Source of the DNA: Candidatus Hydrogenedentota bacterium
Lineage (GTDB): Bacteria; Hydrogenedentota; Hydrogenedentia; Hydrogenedentales; SLHB01
Direction of reading: 5' to 3'
Assembly: GCA_016215105.1 (NCBI GenBank)
Contig: JACRLJ010000007.1
Location: forward strand, 1-33,431
DNA length: 33,431 bases
Position 1 is the first letter of the stretch; each line of letters opens with the position of its first letter. The notes beneath the pieces were generated by a model, which was given only the letters and a program-made list of their open reading frames with translations, had not been told where the DNA came from and ran no database searches. The position numbers and the translations under genes were made by a program. Positions 15,506 to 26,169 of the stretch are shown here, piece by piece.

Positions 15506-17997
15506 TACTCCTGACCTCCGGACAACGAAACTACGTTGGTAAGTTTCTTTTCGGGGGTCTTCTCCGGATACGCGATGCGCGTATGCAGACTGGTAAGCAT
15601 TCGCTTCGTAATGACTTCGCCTATAGTGTCCAGGTCCTTCAGGGTAAGTCCGCATTCGTCGAACTGCCGGTCGGCGGACCGCGCCGCAATGATCTTGTCC
15701 ACGAATTCACGGATACGCTCTTCGTTCGGATTCTTGATCGAGCGAACACCGGATTCGACCGCGTCGCAGATCATCAGGATCGCGGTTTCGCGGCTTTGCG
15801 GCTTCGGCCCCGGATACCGAAAATCATCCTCGCGGACATCTCCGTGCTTCTGCGCCGCCTGCGCCTGCTGGTAGAAAAAACTGATGAGGCCCGTCCCGTG
15901 ATGCTCGAGAATTCCGTCAATGATAGGCTCCGGAAGGTGATATTCGCGGGCCATCTCCGCACCTTCGGTCACGTGCGCGGCGATGGCGCGCGAACTTAGC
16001 CGAGGGGGTAGAGTGTCATGTACGTTCACTCCAGTTTGGTTCTCGCTGAAATACTCCGGACGCCGCAGCTTCCCGATGTCGTGATAGTACGCGGAAACCC
16101 GCGCCAGCAGCCCGTTCGCGCCGACGGCGTCCGCGGCGGCCTCCGCCAATTGGCCGAGCATCAAGCTGTGCGCGTACGTGGCGGGTACCTCGATCGCCAG
16201 CCGGCTGAGCACCTCGTTGTTCAAGTCGGAGTATTCGAGAAGCTGAATATCGGTCGTAATCTTAAACAGCTTTTCCAGCGGCGACAGCAGGCCCGGCACG
16301 AAGAACAAACAGAGCACGCCGTTGAGAACAATTAACACAATCCGCTGGCCGGTTGCGCGGTTGGCCAAGGAATCCACCGTCAGGGCGATGGCCAGCACGA
16401 TGAGAATCCCGACCGCTGTCGCCTTGACGGACGCCCCCGTCATGTCGCTGCGGCGGCGCACGCGGAAAATGCTGAACACGGCGGCGATAGGCATCGCCGT
16501 ACCCGTGACCAGCAGACGCCAATCGTATCCGTATTGAATGGACACCAGAATCGCCGCGACAAGGCTGGTCATCACGGCCACGCGCGCCCCAACCAGTATG
16601 GCCAACAGTATCGCGCATGTGGTTACCGGGACAATGTAGCCCGTCGGTTCGATGTACGAACTGATGCGTCCGAATGTCAGAATGCCGAGCAGTAACAGAA
16701 GCGCCAAATTGGTGTTGCGTCCGCTGTCTTCTTTGTCCGGACTCAGCAGAGGCATGCCCTTCATCAGACACCCGAGGCTGAGCGCAACGAAAATCATGTT
16801 GCCGGCGAGCGCCGCCAGAATGCCCGACACCGGTTCCTGGCCGGTCTCTTTGAGCGCCCAATACGTCTTGGTGTCATTCCGGGACTGTTCCGTCCAGGGG
16901 TCGCCCATACGTTGAATGACCTGGCCCCGATCGATGGTCTTTTGTTGCGGCTCAACCGCGCGGCGCGCCTCTTCGCGCGCCGATTCCGTGGCGACCGGGT
17001 CGAAGCTCAGTGTGTCTATCACATCGAGTTTACCCAACTCGTACGCCGCGTTCTGAAGCTTGGCCTTCTCGGCTTCGTCGCTGGTCAACGCCGCCAACTG
17101 GCTCTTGCCCGCCTCCGCAATCCACGTGCGTAACAAATCCCGCGCATCGCTCACCACGCGCGCTTTCACCAGCGGAATGTCTTCGGTGTATTTCAAATCG
17201 CCTACGGGGTTTTCGCGGGTAATACGGATTTTGCGCTCGTCCTTGTCACCCAAAGCCCCGGCCCGAACGCCTTGACCGAGCACGCCGCTGCTGAGGACAT
17301 ACTCGAGGCCGCCACGAGCAAGCGTGGACAGCGCTTCCAGGTTGGCGAACTCCAGAGGCGTGACCTCCGGCTCCTTGAGCGAACGCGCGCGCACGGGCGC
17401 GGCGCTGTCTGACCGGGAAGACTTCTCGAACACTCGGGCGGGCACGCACGCGGGCTTTGGCGCAAGCCACAGCGCCAGCGCCGAACTGTCGGTGACCCCT
17501 TGGAAGTCAGTCTGTTTCGCCAATTGCGCCGCAAACTCGTTTAGCGCTTTTGCAACGACATCCACCGTCTCCTGATTGGAACGGGATTCGAGCAAGGCCT
17601 TGCGAATCGCCTTGTCCACCGCCTCCTGTTGCGATTGAAGCACGCCGATGCGGTGCTGCAACAAGGGAATTTGACTGTCCACACGCTCGCGATCTACTCG
17701 GTACTGTTCCGGCACGCTCGCGGCCGCGCGATCCTTGGCTTCCTTGGCGGTCTGCAGATCGACGGATTGAAACCGGAAATCGGCCATAACCGTTTCGTGC
17801 GCGATGCGCTCGGAGTCGATGTCCCGGCTGAAGGTTTCCTTGTACGGAACCAGCCGTTGCGTTACTAGGGCCGATACACCCAGAAACGTCAGCGATGCAA
17901 TCAAGAAACGGCGGCGCCTGCCGGTTTCCGCAACGCTGAAAAGGCGGCGTACAAAATTCGCGTGGGGCTTCTTCCGCCCGGGTTTCGTGAGGCTCAT
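15505..17997 (-). CDS. 7TM-HD phosphohydrolase (PgpH-like)
   Basis: This 830-residue protein has an N-terminal signal-anchor helix (about 30-55). A large extracytoplasmic 7TMR-HDED region (about 55-375) follows, then seven hydrophobic helices (about 385-590) and a cytoplasmic HD domain. Metal ligands include an early His near 610, the HD pair H639-D640 in YYHDIGK, and later histidines in HVTEGAEMA and ILEHHGTG. The best studied relative, PgpH of Listeria, hydrolyses cyclic di-AMP, so nucleotide-second-messenger breakdown is the inferred job. The ATG at 17995-17997 overlaps the phoH stop (ATGA). The stop TAG overlaps the ybeY start. This order (phoH, 7TM-HD, ybeY, CorC) is well conserved in bacteria. 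Confidence 0.93.
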   Translation of the reverse strand: MSLTKPGRKKPHANFVRRLFSVAETGRRRRFLIASLTFLGVSALVTQRLVPYKETFSRDIDSERIAHETVMADFRFQSVDLQTAKEAKDRAAASVPEQYRVDRERVDSQIPLLQHRIGVLQSQQEAVDKAIRKALLESRSNQETVDVVAKALNEFAAQLAKQTDFQGVTDSSALALWLAPKPACVPARVFEKSSRSDSAAPVRARSLKEPEVTPLEFANLEALSTLARGGLEYVLSSGVLGQGVRAGALGDKDERKIRITRENPVGDLKYTEDIPLVKARVVSDARDLLRTWIAEAGKSQLAALTSDEAEKAKLQNAAYELGKLDVIDTLSFDPVATESAREEARRAVEPQQKTIDRGQVIQRMGDPWTEQSRNDTKTYWALKETGQEPVSGILAALAGNMIFVALSLGCLMKGMPLLSPDKEDSGRNTNLALLLLLGILTFGRISSYIEPTGYIVPVTTCAILLAILVGARVAVMTSLVAAILVSIQYGYDWRLLVTGTAMPIAAVFSIFRVRRRSDMTGASVKATAVGILIVLAIALTVDSLANRATGQRIVLIVLNGVLCLFFVPGLLSPLEKLFKITTDIQLLEYSDLNNEVLSRLAIEVPATYAHSLMLGQLAEAAADAVGANGLLARVSAYYHDIGKLRRPEYFSENQTGVNVHDTLPPRLSSRAIAAHVTEGAEMAREYHLPEPIIDGILEHHGTGLISFFYQQAQAAQKHGDVREDDFRYPGPKPQSRETAILMICDAVESGVRSIKNPNEERIREFVDKIIAARSADRQFDECGLTLKDLDTIGEVITKRMLTSLHTRIAYPEKTPEKKLTNVVSLSGGQE

Positions 17998-18962
17998 GCG
18001 GGTTGGCCCTGAGCCCCCACACCCCCGTCACGCGCCGAATCCGCCTCATACGCTTCGACGATTGCCTGAACCAACGGATGACGAACAACGTCGCTCTTGG
18101 TCAATTCGACGATGGCCACGCCGGACGTTGTTCCCAGAATACGCTTCGCCTCGACGAGACCCGACCGCGTCCCGCGGGGCAGGTCGATTTGGGTAATATC
18201 CCCCGTTACAACCGCACGGGAGCCTTCCCCCAGCCGAGTCAGGAACATTTTCATCTGCTCCATGGTCGTGTTTTGCGCTTCGTCAAGAATCACAAACGCA
18301 TGATCCAGAGTGCGCCCGCGCATGAACGCCAACGGCGCCACCTCGATAGTCTCGCGGTCCATAAAACGCCGAACGCGATCCACATCGACCATCGAATTCA
18401 AGGCGTCGTAGAGCGGACGCAGGTATGGGTTCACTTTCTGTTGAAGGTCGCCGGGCAGGAATCCCAAGTTCTCACCCGCCTCGACGGCCGGTCGCGTCAA
18501 CACAATCCGGTTCACTTCCTTATTGAGCAGAGCCGACACCGCGGCGGCCATCGCCAAATACGTCTTACCCGTGCCCGCCGGCCCAATCACCAGCGTGACA
18601 TCGAACGCGCGGATCGTGTCCAGATACTCTTTCTGGCCACGCGTCCGCGGCTTAATCTGAATGTCGCGCCGCAATGCCTGGGGAACATCGGCCAGTATCC
18701 GGCCTAAGTCTTCCACTCGGCGGCTCCGCGCCTGGCCGAGCGCATAGGTCCAGTCCGCCAAACTCGGCGTGTGGCCATTGCGAACCGCGGTCAACATCTC
18801 ATCGAGCAAACTCTGAACCACGGAGGTATCCGCGTCGTCGCCTATGAGCACAACCTTGGCTCCACGGTCTACGATACGCACAGGCACTTCCGCCTGAAGC
18901 CGCTTCCGTATCTCTCCGTTTTTGCCCAGGAGTTTTATGGCCTCCTCCTGGCTATTTAGCAC
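17994..18962 (-). CDS. phoH: PhoH-like ATPase
   Basis: This 322-residue cytosolic ATPase has Walker A GPAGTGKT at 127-134 and Walker B ILDEAQ around 225-230. It also carries the PhoH signatures LTRPAVEAGENLGFLPGD and VTGDITQIDLPRG. The N-terminal 80 residues form the KH-like region (RIVDRGAKVVLIGDD). PhoH/YbeZ proteins work with YbeY in RNA metabolism. The gene starts with GTG at 18960-18962 and is the first gene of the overlapping run ending in DUF502. Its leader contains a degenerate copy of the 129-bp repeat. The C-terminal tail is short and Gly-rich. Confidence 0.95.
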   Translation of the reverse strand: MLNSQEEAIKLLGKNGEIRKRLQAEVPVRIVDRGAKVVLIGDDADTSVVQSLLDEMLTAVRNGHTPSLADWTYALGQARSRRVEDLGRILADVPQALRRDIQIKPRTRGQKEYLDTIRAFDVTLVIGPAGTGKTYLAMAAAVSALLNKEVNRIVLTRPAVEAGENLGFLPGDLQQKVNPYLRPLYDALNSMVDVDRVRRFMDRETIEVAPLAFMRGRTLDHAFVILDEAQNTTMEQMKMFLTRLGEGSRAVVTGDITQIDLPRGTRSGLVEAKRILGTTSGVAIVELTKSDVVRHPLVQAIVEAYEADSARDGGVGAQGQPA

Positions 18963-18995
18963 TATCTCGCGTGTCAGACGGGGTACAATGTCCTT

Positions 18996-19087
18996 CTACA
19001 GGCCCGGCCAGTAAGACTCCGGATAACTGAATCCGGCAGCGCTGGTCTCGGGTGTCAAAACGTCACAAACGCGTTCTGGCCGAGCAG
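18996..19087 (+). repeat. Degenerate copy of the 129-bp repeat (copy 3)
   Basis: The left arm aggcccggccagtaagactcc (19000-19020) matches the arms of the other copies at 18 of 21 bases. The right arm acgcgttctggccgagc (19069-19085) matches copy 2 at 15 of 17. The arms start 69 bases apart here and 70 in copy 2. The loop shares a ccagcg-tggt-like patch. The tail beyond the right arm is not conserved. It lies in the leader region upstream of phoH. Confidence 0.6.
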
Positions 19088-19133
19088 GGTCACTCTCTCC
19101 CGCTCCGGTCTTCGCGAATTTGGCGCCAAACTG

Positions 19134-19445
19134 CTATTCGCTGGGCGTGTCACCAGGCGTCTCGACCCGGTAGATCGTCTCGCCCTCGCGCACCAAGTGT
19201 TTGCTGCGCCTAACAGCCGCCTCGATTTCAACGGGGTCCGTGCCCAAGTCCCCGACATGATCCTTTAGGCGGCTCTCTTCCTTGTTCAGTTCGTCCAACT
19301 GGCCTTGCAGGGCCTGAAGTTCATCGCGTTCCTGCTGATACTGCAAGTAGCGTCCGTACAGGTCCCGCCGTTCCACGTAGAGCGCCATGAGCGACACGAC
19401 TACGAGGAGGGATAGGAAATAGAACCAGCGTGATTTGCGTCGCAA
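19134..19445 (-). CDS. Septum formation initiator family protein (FtsB/DivIC)
   Basis: This 103-residue bitopic protein has a short basic N-terminus (MRRKSRW), one transmembrane helix (about 8-24, FYFLSLLVVVSLMALYV) and a heptad-rich coiled coil (about 30-70, QERDELQALQGQLDELNKEE). The tail ends in the family-typical HLVREGETIYRV. FtsB/DivIC bridges FtsL and FtsQ in the division complex. It lies downstream of eno on the same strand, a common arrangement. The 145-base gap to eno holds a hairpin, so expression relative to eno may be adjusted there. Confidence 0.9.
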   Translation of the reverse strand: MRRKSRWFYFLSLLVVVSLMALYVERRDLYGRYLQYQQERDELQALQGQLDELNKEESRLKDHVGDLGTDPVEIEAAVRRSKHLVREGETIYRVETPGDTPSE

Positions 19446-19510
19446 TGTCTATTCCTCGTCGGGATCTCTGCTAGCGGCCGAACTATCCTGCAAAGCCATT
19501 GAGTAACGGG

Positions 19511-19547
19511 GCCCGCAATGACCGCCGTTTCAGCGATCATTGTGGGC
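19511..19547. promoter_or_regulatory. Inverted repeat between eno and ftsB-like gene
   Basis: Arms gcccgcaatga (19511-19521) and tcattgtgggc (19537-19547) pair over 11 positions with one G-U/A-C mismatch around a 15-base loop. On the minus strand it lies after eno and before the ftsB-like gene. There is no U-run after the stem, so a Rho-independent terminator is unlikely; an mRNA-stabilising or processing hairpin is possible. Confidence 0.45.
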
Positions 19548-19590
19548 TAAACCATTCCTTCATTCAACTCTAGGCCAGCGATTCGTGCAG

Positions 19591-20901
<1,311 letters not shown>

Positions 20902-20948
20902 CTATGCGTTGGCGGCGAACGATTCCCCTCGCCCGCCGCAACTTCGGT

Positions 20949-21779
20949 TTAGCCCTTCCACGGGAACAGAAAATCCCTGAATCCGCGGTTCAAATAGTCA
21001 TCTTGCGCGTCATCAACCACTGCGGCCGTCTTGGCGCGCGCCGTCGTCGCGGTAACGCCCTGGACCTCGGCCGTGTGCTGCATTTCGATGGCCGCGTACT
21101 TTCGCGCCAACATCTCGTAGGCGCTGCTCGCAAGCACCACCACCATGGCGCCGTACAACAGGAAAAAGACGGGTGGAATGATCAGCAGCGCCGATAGCGC
21201 CAGAATCTGACCGGCCAGACCCGCCGCGAACAGTGGATTATCAAGCACCAGCAAACTGGCCAGCTTCACTGTCTCGATGAGGCGTCCGTTCTTCTGTACC
21301 AGCGCGGGTATCACCAACAAACTGACCAGCAACTCAAAAATCAGACACCACGCCGCCAAACCGCTAACGCCATACCCCAGCCATGAGAGCGATTGGCCCA
21401 GGGTGTGCGCGTAGAACCATACACTCGTGGCCAGGCTGCACGTGATCAGCGTAAACAGCAGTCCAATGCATATCGCGCGGCCCCAGAAGCGCCGAATTCC
21501 CGTCCAGAAGTCCGCCAACGAGCCATCGCGCGTTTCAATGAGTACTTTCGCCATGTAAGCGATGCCCGCCGCCCCGACCGGCGCAAGCACACCCAAGGTC
21601 ACGATCATCAAGGGCAACCCCATCAGCAACCGGATGGCCGCGTCCTCGCTCAATAGTGCGTTCAGCGCCATCCATCCGGGAAATACGAGGACCATCGAGC
21701 AGAGGAGATTCGCTAACACCAGCTTTCCCAGGTGATCGTAAAGTACCCAGAATGTCATCCTTAGCGCCCTGCCCAGCAT
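20949..21779 (-). CDS. Polytopic membrane protein, YesL/DUF624-like
   Basis: This 276-residue protein has about six hydrophobic helices. It starts with an amphipathic segment (MLGRALRMTFWVLYDHLGKLVLANLL), and the loop after the third helix carries the SLADFWTGIRRFWGRA pattern seen in YesL/DUF624-like proteins. The C-terminal 45 residues are soluble and end in DDYLNRGFRDFLFPWKG, a tail I recall from uncharacterised homologues. No catalytic residues can be named. It lies downstream of the SurA/PpiC gene (86-base gap) and upstream of eno (71-base gap), all on the minus strand. The DUF assignment is by look rather than search. Confidence 0.75.
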   Translation of the reverse strand: MLGRALRMTFWVLYDHLGKLVLANLLCSMVLVFPGWMALNALLSEDAAIRLLMGLPLMIVTLGVLAPVGAAGIAYMAKVLIETRDGSLADFWTGIRRFWGRAICIGLLFTLITCSLATSVWFYAHTLGQSLSWLGYGVSGLAAWCLIFELLVSLLVIPALVQKNGRLIETVKLASLLVLDNPLFAAGLAGQILALSALLIIPPVFFLLYGAMVVVLASSAYEMLARKYAAIEMQHTAEVQGVTATTARAKTAAVVDDAQDDYLNRGFRDFLFPWKG

Positions 21780-21865
21780 AGACCCCGCCAGACGTCAGCA
21801 CGCCACGTCGTATTGTTAGCCCGAGAACCGGCGTGTACCGGCCACCAGATTCGCATCTCCACTCG

Positions 21866-22828
21866 TCACATGTAAACCTGGACGTGGCTGCGCTTTCGGA
21901 GCTCAGCAAGCCACTTCTGGTAACGCTCTTCACCGGCCTTCTTTCGAATCGCAGGCCCAATTTCCGCACGCGCATCATCCAGGCTGGCCAAACCCGGCGC
22001 TTCTTTCTTTAGGACTTTAATGATGTGGAAGCCCCCGGGTGATTCCAAGACACCGCTGACCCCACCCTCCGGTAGCGTAAACGCCGCATTTTCAAGTTCT
22101 TTCACCAAGTCTCCGTGCTGCACCCAGCCAATGATTCCGCCCTCTTTGGCGCCAGGCGCCTCGGAATGCGCCGCAGCCAACTGGCCAAAATCGGCGCCGG
22201 AATCCAAATCTTCTTTCAGCTTCTCCAGCCGGGCCTTCGCCGCGGCCCGAGGCGCCGCATCGCTTGACGCCGCGAGGAATATCTGGCTGCATCGCGAGCG
22301 CTCCTGATGCTGAAACTGGTCCTTGTGATCGGCGTAGTACTGCGCCACCTCGGATTCCGAGACAACGACTTCCTTCTCGAATGCCTCGCGCTTCTGCGCC
22401 GCCATGGAAACGGCCAAGAGCTGTTTCTTAAGGCGAGTCCGAAGATCGGCGACCGTCTCCCCGGCGGCTTCGAGTTCCTTCATGAACGCTTCGTTGGTCG
22501 GATAGTCCTTCTTGAACTTATCCAGTTGCTCTTCGATGCGCTCGTCCGGTACCTTCGCGCCTGCCAACTGCGCTTCGCGCAGCAGAATCTTGTTATCTAT
22601 GGCCTGCTGCAGAACTTCACGCGCCTTGGTCTGGACGTCTTGGTCGGACAAGGTCCCCTGAGCGCCGGCCACGAGCGGGGCCAACTCGGCCATGACCTCG
22701 CTACGCAGAATCACTTCCGTATCCACGGTCGCCGCCACTTCGTCCACCACCACCGCATAGGCTCCCGCGGTGGACAGCGCCAAGCCAAGAAGTAAGGCGC
22801 CCCTGAACAGCCGATTTTGGGATTTCAT
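21866..22828 (-). CDS. SurA/PpiC-type peptidyl-prolyl isomerase (exported)
   Basis: The start is placed at the ATG at 22826-22828, where a normal signal peptide begins (MKSQNRLFRGALLLGLALSTAGAYA, split likely after AYA). The open frame continues 51 codons upstream without sense. The mature 295 residues have a SurA-like N-terminal helical region (ATVDTEVILRSEV, QQAIDNKILLREA). A single PpiC parvulin domain at about 185-285 (RCSQIFLAA, GGIIGWVQHGDLVKELENAAF, GGFHIIKVL) and a short helix follow. Role: periplasmic foldase helping outer-membrane or secreted proteins. A candidate promoter is at 22918-22946. The catalytic domain is complete. Confidence 0.93.
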   Translation of the reverse strand: MKSQNRLFRGALLLGLALSTAGAYAVVVDEVAATVDTEVILRSEVMAELAPLVAGAQGTLSDQDVQTKAREVLQQAIDNKILLREAQLAGAKVPDERIEEQLDKFKKDYPTNEAFMKELEAAGETVADLRTRLKKQLLAVSMAAQKREAFEKEVVVSESEVAQYYADHKDQFQHQERSRCSQIFLAASSDAAPRAAAKARLEKLKEDLDSGADFGQLAAAHSEAPGAKEGGIIGWVQHGDLVKELENAAFTLPEGGVSGVLESPGGFHIIKVLKKEAPGLASLDDARAEIGPAIRKKAGEERYQKWLAELRKRSHVQVYM

Positions 22829-22917
22829 ATGGGTTTCCAGCGTCCTCTGATACGATTGTTGCGCAGCCTGCTCTACACACTTCAAACTACTAAAATCGCT
22901 ATGGTTTTCGATCTGGA

Positions 22918-22946
22918 AGCATAGCATACCCCTAAATCGTACGCAA
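22918..22946 (-). promoter_or_regulatory. Candidate promoter for the SurA/PpiC gene
   Basis: On the minus strand TTGCGT (22941-22946) is followed after exactly 17 bases by TATGCT (22918-22923). A second overlapping TATGCT lies five bases upstream. The leader to the ATG would be about 80 bases. Matches are 3/6 and 4/6, so it is moderate. Confidence 0.38.
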
Positions 22947-23101
22947 CCGGCGCGAGCAGGAGCGGTATGGCGGGGACGCATTGAAAATCGAGGTTTGTGA
23001 GGAAAGTACTCGCTGGACCTGAAAACGTCCTGACGCGACCGGTTCGGGATACTAATCGAGACTTCGGCGAAAGACGGCGTAGCGCGCCGCCCGTAGGGGC
23101 G

Positions 23102-23931
23102 CTATGGGCGCGACCGCCAATAGCCGAGTAGATCCGCCAGGAGCATCTCGAACGGTATTTTCGGCTTCCAGCCGGTGTGGGCGGTGAGCTTTTCGTGCGT
23201 TCCGCGGATGTCTTTCACATCGACCGGACGCAACCGCGCCTCGTCCACCTCGACGCGAATCGGAGTCTTCGACAGCGAAAGTAGCGTGTCCAAGGCTGCC
23301 TGAATGGTCCGTGACTGCCCCGAGCAGACGTTGTACACCTCACCGGGTCTGCCATGCAGCGCCGCCAACTCGTATGCCCGCACCACGTCCGATACGTGCG
23401 AGAAATCCCGCGCCGCGCTGAGATTTCCCACGCGTAGCACCGGCTCGGCGTTTCCCGCCTCGATGACGGCAATTTGCCGCGCGAAGTTCGAGAGCACGAA
23501 GCGGTCCAACTGGCCGGGTCCGGATTGTCCGGCCGCAAGGGGTGATCCTCGGAAACAGGCAATGTCTCCGGAGCGCCGTAGGCGTCCGCGCTGCCCACGT
23601 AAATCAGGCGGGCGTTCGGAAGGTGCGTTTTCATTGCGGAGGCAAGGTGAATGGTCCCCACCAGATTGGCGGTCATGGCCAGCGCCGGGTCCTGTAAGGA
23701 ATCGGGCACGAACGTGAGCGCCGCCAGATGAAAGACGTGGGTCACCCCGCTTGCCCACGTCATCATTCGCTCGACTTCGACGCGATCGGTAATGTCGCAA
23801 GCGAAATAGCGTCCCGGGGGCGGATCGCGCAGCACGCTGCCCCGGACTTCCCACCCGTGGGCGGAAAGGTGGGCGCACAGCGTCTGTCCCACGAATCCCT
23901 CGGCCCCGGTTACGAGCGCGTTTGGGATCAT
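23102..23931 (-). pseudogene. rmd: GDP-6-deoxy-4-keto-D-mannose reductase (rmd-like), internally deleted and frameshifted
   Basis: The N-terminal half (from the ATG at 23931) is a Rossmann-fold SDR: NALVTGAEGFVGQTL, VFHLAALTFVPDS, YVGSADAYG, then EDHPLRPDNP. At about 23513-23527 the reading jumps. The homologous sequence continues in another frame as GPGQLDRFVLSNFARQIAVIEAG, RVGNLSAARDFSHVSDVVRAYEL and PGEVYNVCSG, ending at 23102. The expected stretch between DNP and GPGQ, which in the family holds the catalytic Tyr-x3-Lys and the NHTGPGQ lead-in, is missing. I estimate about 30-35 codons, a non-triplet loss. Without Tyr and Lys the product cannot be active. It starts two bases after gmd, so the pair was built to make GDP-D-rhamnose. 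An assembly error is a live alternative. Confidence 0.8.
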
Positions 23932-23933
23932 AA

Positions 23934-25140
<1,207 letters not shown>

Positions 25141-25206
25141 TATATGACCTATATGGCCTATACGACGTATGCTTTCACTATCTCCCATGGACCGCGCCTA
25201 TCCAAT

Positions 25207-25791
25207 TCACCCCACCTCGCCCCGCGCCATCCGGTCGTACAACGCGAAGAACACGTCCCGGATGTTTCCCTGATGCCGATCAAATAGGCGCTCGATCAAT
25301 TTGTCGTCCCCGCCCCATGATTCCGCGTCGAGCGCGCGCATCAAGTCCGCCAGGAGGTCCGGAGACGTACGGCATTCGTAAAGCGCTGGAAGCCGGCCCG
25401 GAGTATGCACGGTGACGATCAGTCCTCCCGCGCGCCGCGTTATCCTCATGAAGCGCCGCCACGCCCACCATCCGAGTTGTTCGCACCCGTCCAGCAGTAT
25501 GACATCGCTCGGCGTCAGGCGCTCGGCCAACTCCCGCAAGAAGCCCGAATCAAAGCGAGGCCGCTCTTCGTTGAGGAATAGCCGGTGCGTCCGTAAGCCC
25601 AGTTCCTCTATTCGAGGCCCCAACGCTCGCAGGAACGTGCTCTTGCCGTGTCCGTGCGCCCCTACCACCGCCGCGCGATATCCCAAGCCGGCCAGGCGAG
25701 ACATAATCTGCTCCCAGGATACGCCGGCCAACCGGTACTCCAGCGCGTGCAGCCGGCTCGTGCGGAACGGGTTCTCACACGCGGTCGTCAT
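25207..25791 (-). CDS. Small P-loop ATPase of unknown role
   Basis: This 194-residue protein has Walker A GAHGHGKST near residues 43-51 and Walker B VILLDGCEQLG near 95-105. An RxTRRAGGLIVTVHTPG strand and a helical C-terminus (LIERLFDRHQGNIRDVFFALYDRMARG) complete it. The start ATG at 25789-25791 overlaps the upstream TGA stop (TGATG). An upstream in-frame extension would overlap that gene and is not needed. It lacks ABC signature and AAA+ sensor motifs that I can see, so the subfamily is open. It is the last gene of a three-gene unit with two arrestin-like proteins. A role as switch or motor for that unit is inference. Confidence 0.8.
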   Translation of the reverse strand: MTTACENPFRTSRLHALEYRLAGVSWEQIMSRLAGLGYRAAVVGAHGHGKSTFLRALGPRIEELGLRTHRLFLNEERPRFDSGFLRELAERLTPSDVILLDGCEQLGWWAWRRFMRITRRAGGLIVTVHTPGRLPALYECRTSPDLLADLMRALDAESWGGDDKLIERLFDRHQGNIRDVFFALYDRMARGEVG

Positions 25792-26162
25792 CACTTCATC
25801 TCGACGCTCGAGAGCTTGAGCATTTCGGTCCAGGGCGACACCACAATATCGATTCGCAACGAGTCCTTCCCCTTGTTGAGAACGAGCTCGATCGCCCATT
25901 GCAGCGAGATCAGCGCGCCCGCAAAACTGTACGGCGCGGCCGGCAACGTGAATTGAAACGTTTGTTCGACGGCGAGCTGGTTAGCCGGCAACTCCTGTTC
26001 TTCCGCGATATTCACGTCCTGGTCGCCACGGCCCTGCGTATACCAAACTAACCGCAGAAACGCTTCGCTCGGAGGATGGATCAATTCCCAGCCCATTACT
26101 CCCGCCACCACCTGACCGGGCGAGAACTCTTTTGCGTCACCATTGATCCGTAGCGTCAGCAT
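25791..26162 (-). CDS. Soluble arrestin-like domain protein
   Basis: This protein of 123 residues has an all-beta pattern: LTLRINGDAKEFSPGQVVAGVMGWEL, then FLRLVWYTQGRG, then FQFTLPAAPYSFAGALISLQWAIEL and IDIVVSPW. The FSPGQVVAG turn, F-x-F-x-LP and PYSF-G-LIS-W-IE are the pattern I associate with arrestin/Spo0M-type beta sandwiches; no search was possible. The start is set at ATG 26160-26162, eight bases after the upstream stop, because the longer frame overlaps the preceding gene. No signal peptide or membrane helix is seen. It is coupled to the ATPase by a one-base overlap. Confidence 0.72.
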   Translation of the reverse strand: MLTLRINGDAKEFSPGQVVAGVMGWELIHPPSEAFLRLVWYTQGRGDQDVNIAEEQELPANQLAVEQTFQFTLPAAPYSFAGALISLQWAIELVLNKGKDSLRIDIVVSPWTEMLKLSSVEMK

Positions 26163-26169
26163 AGTTGGG

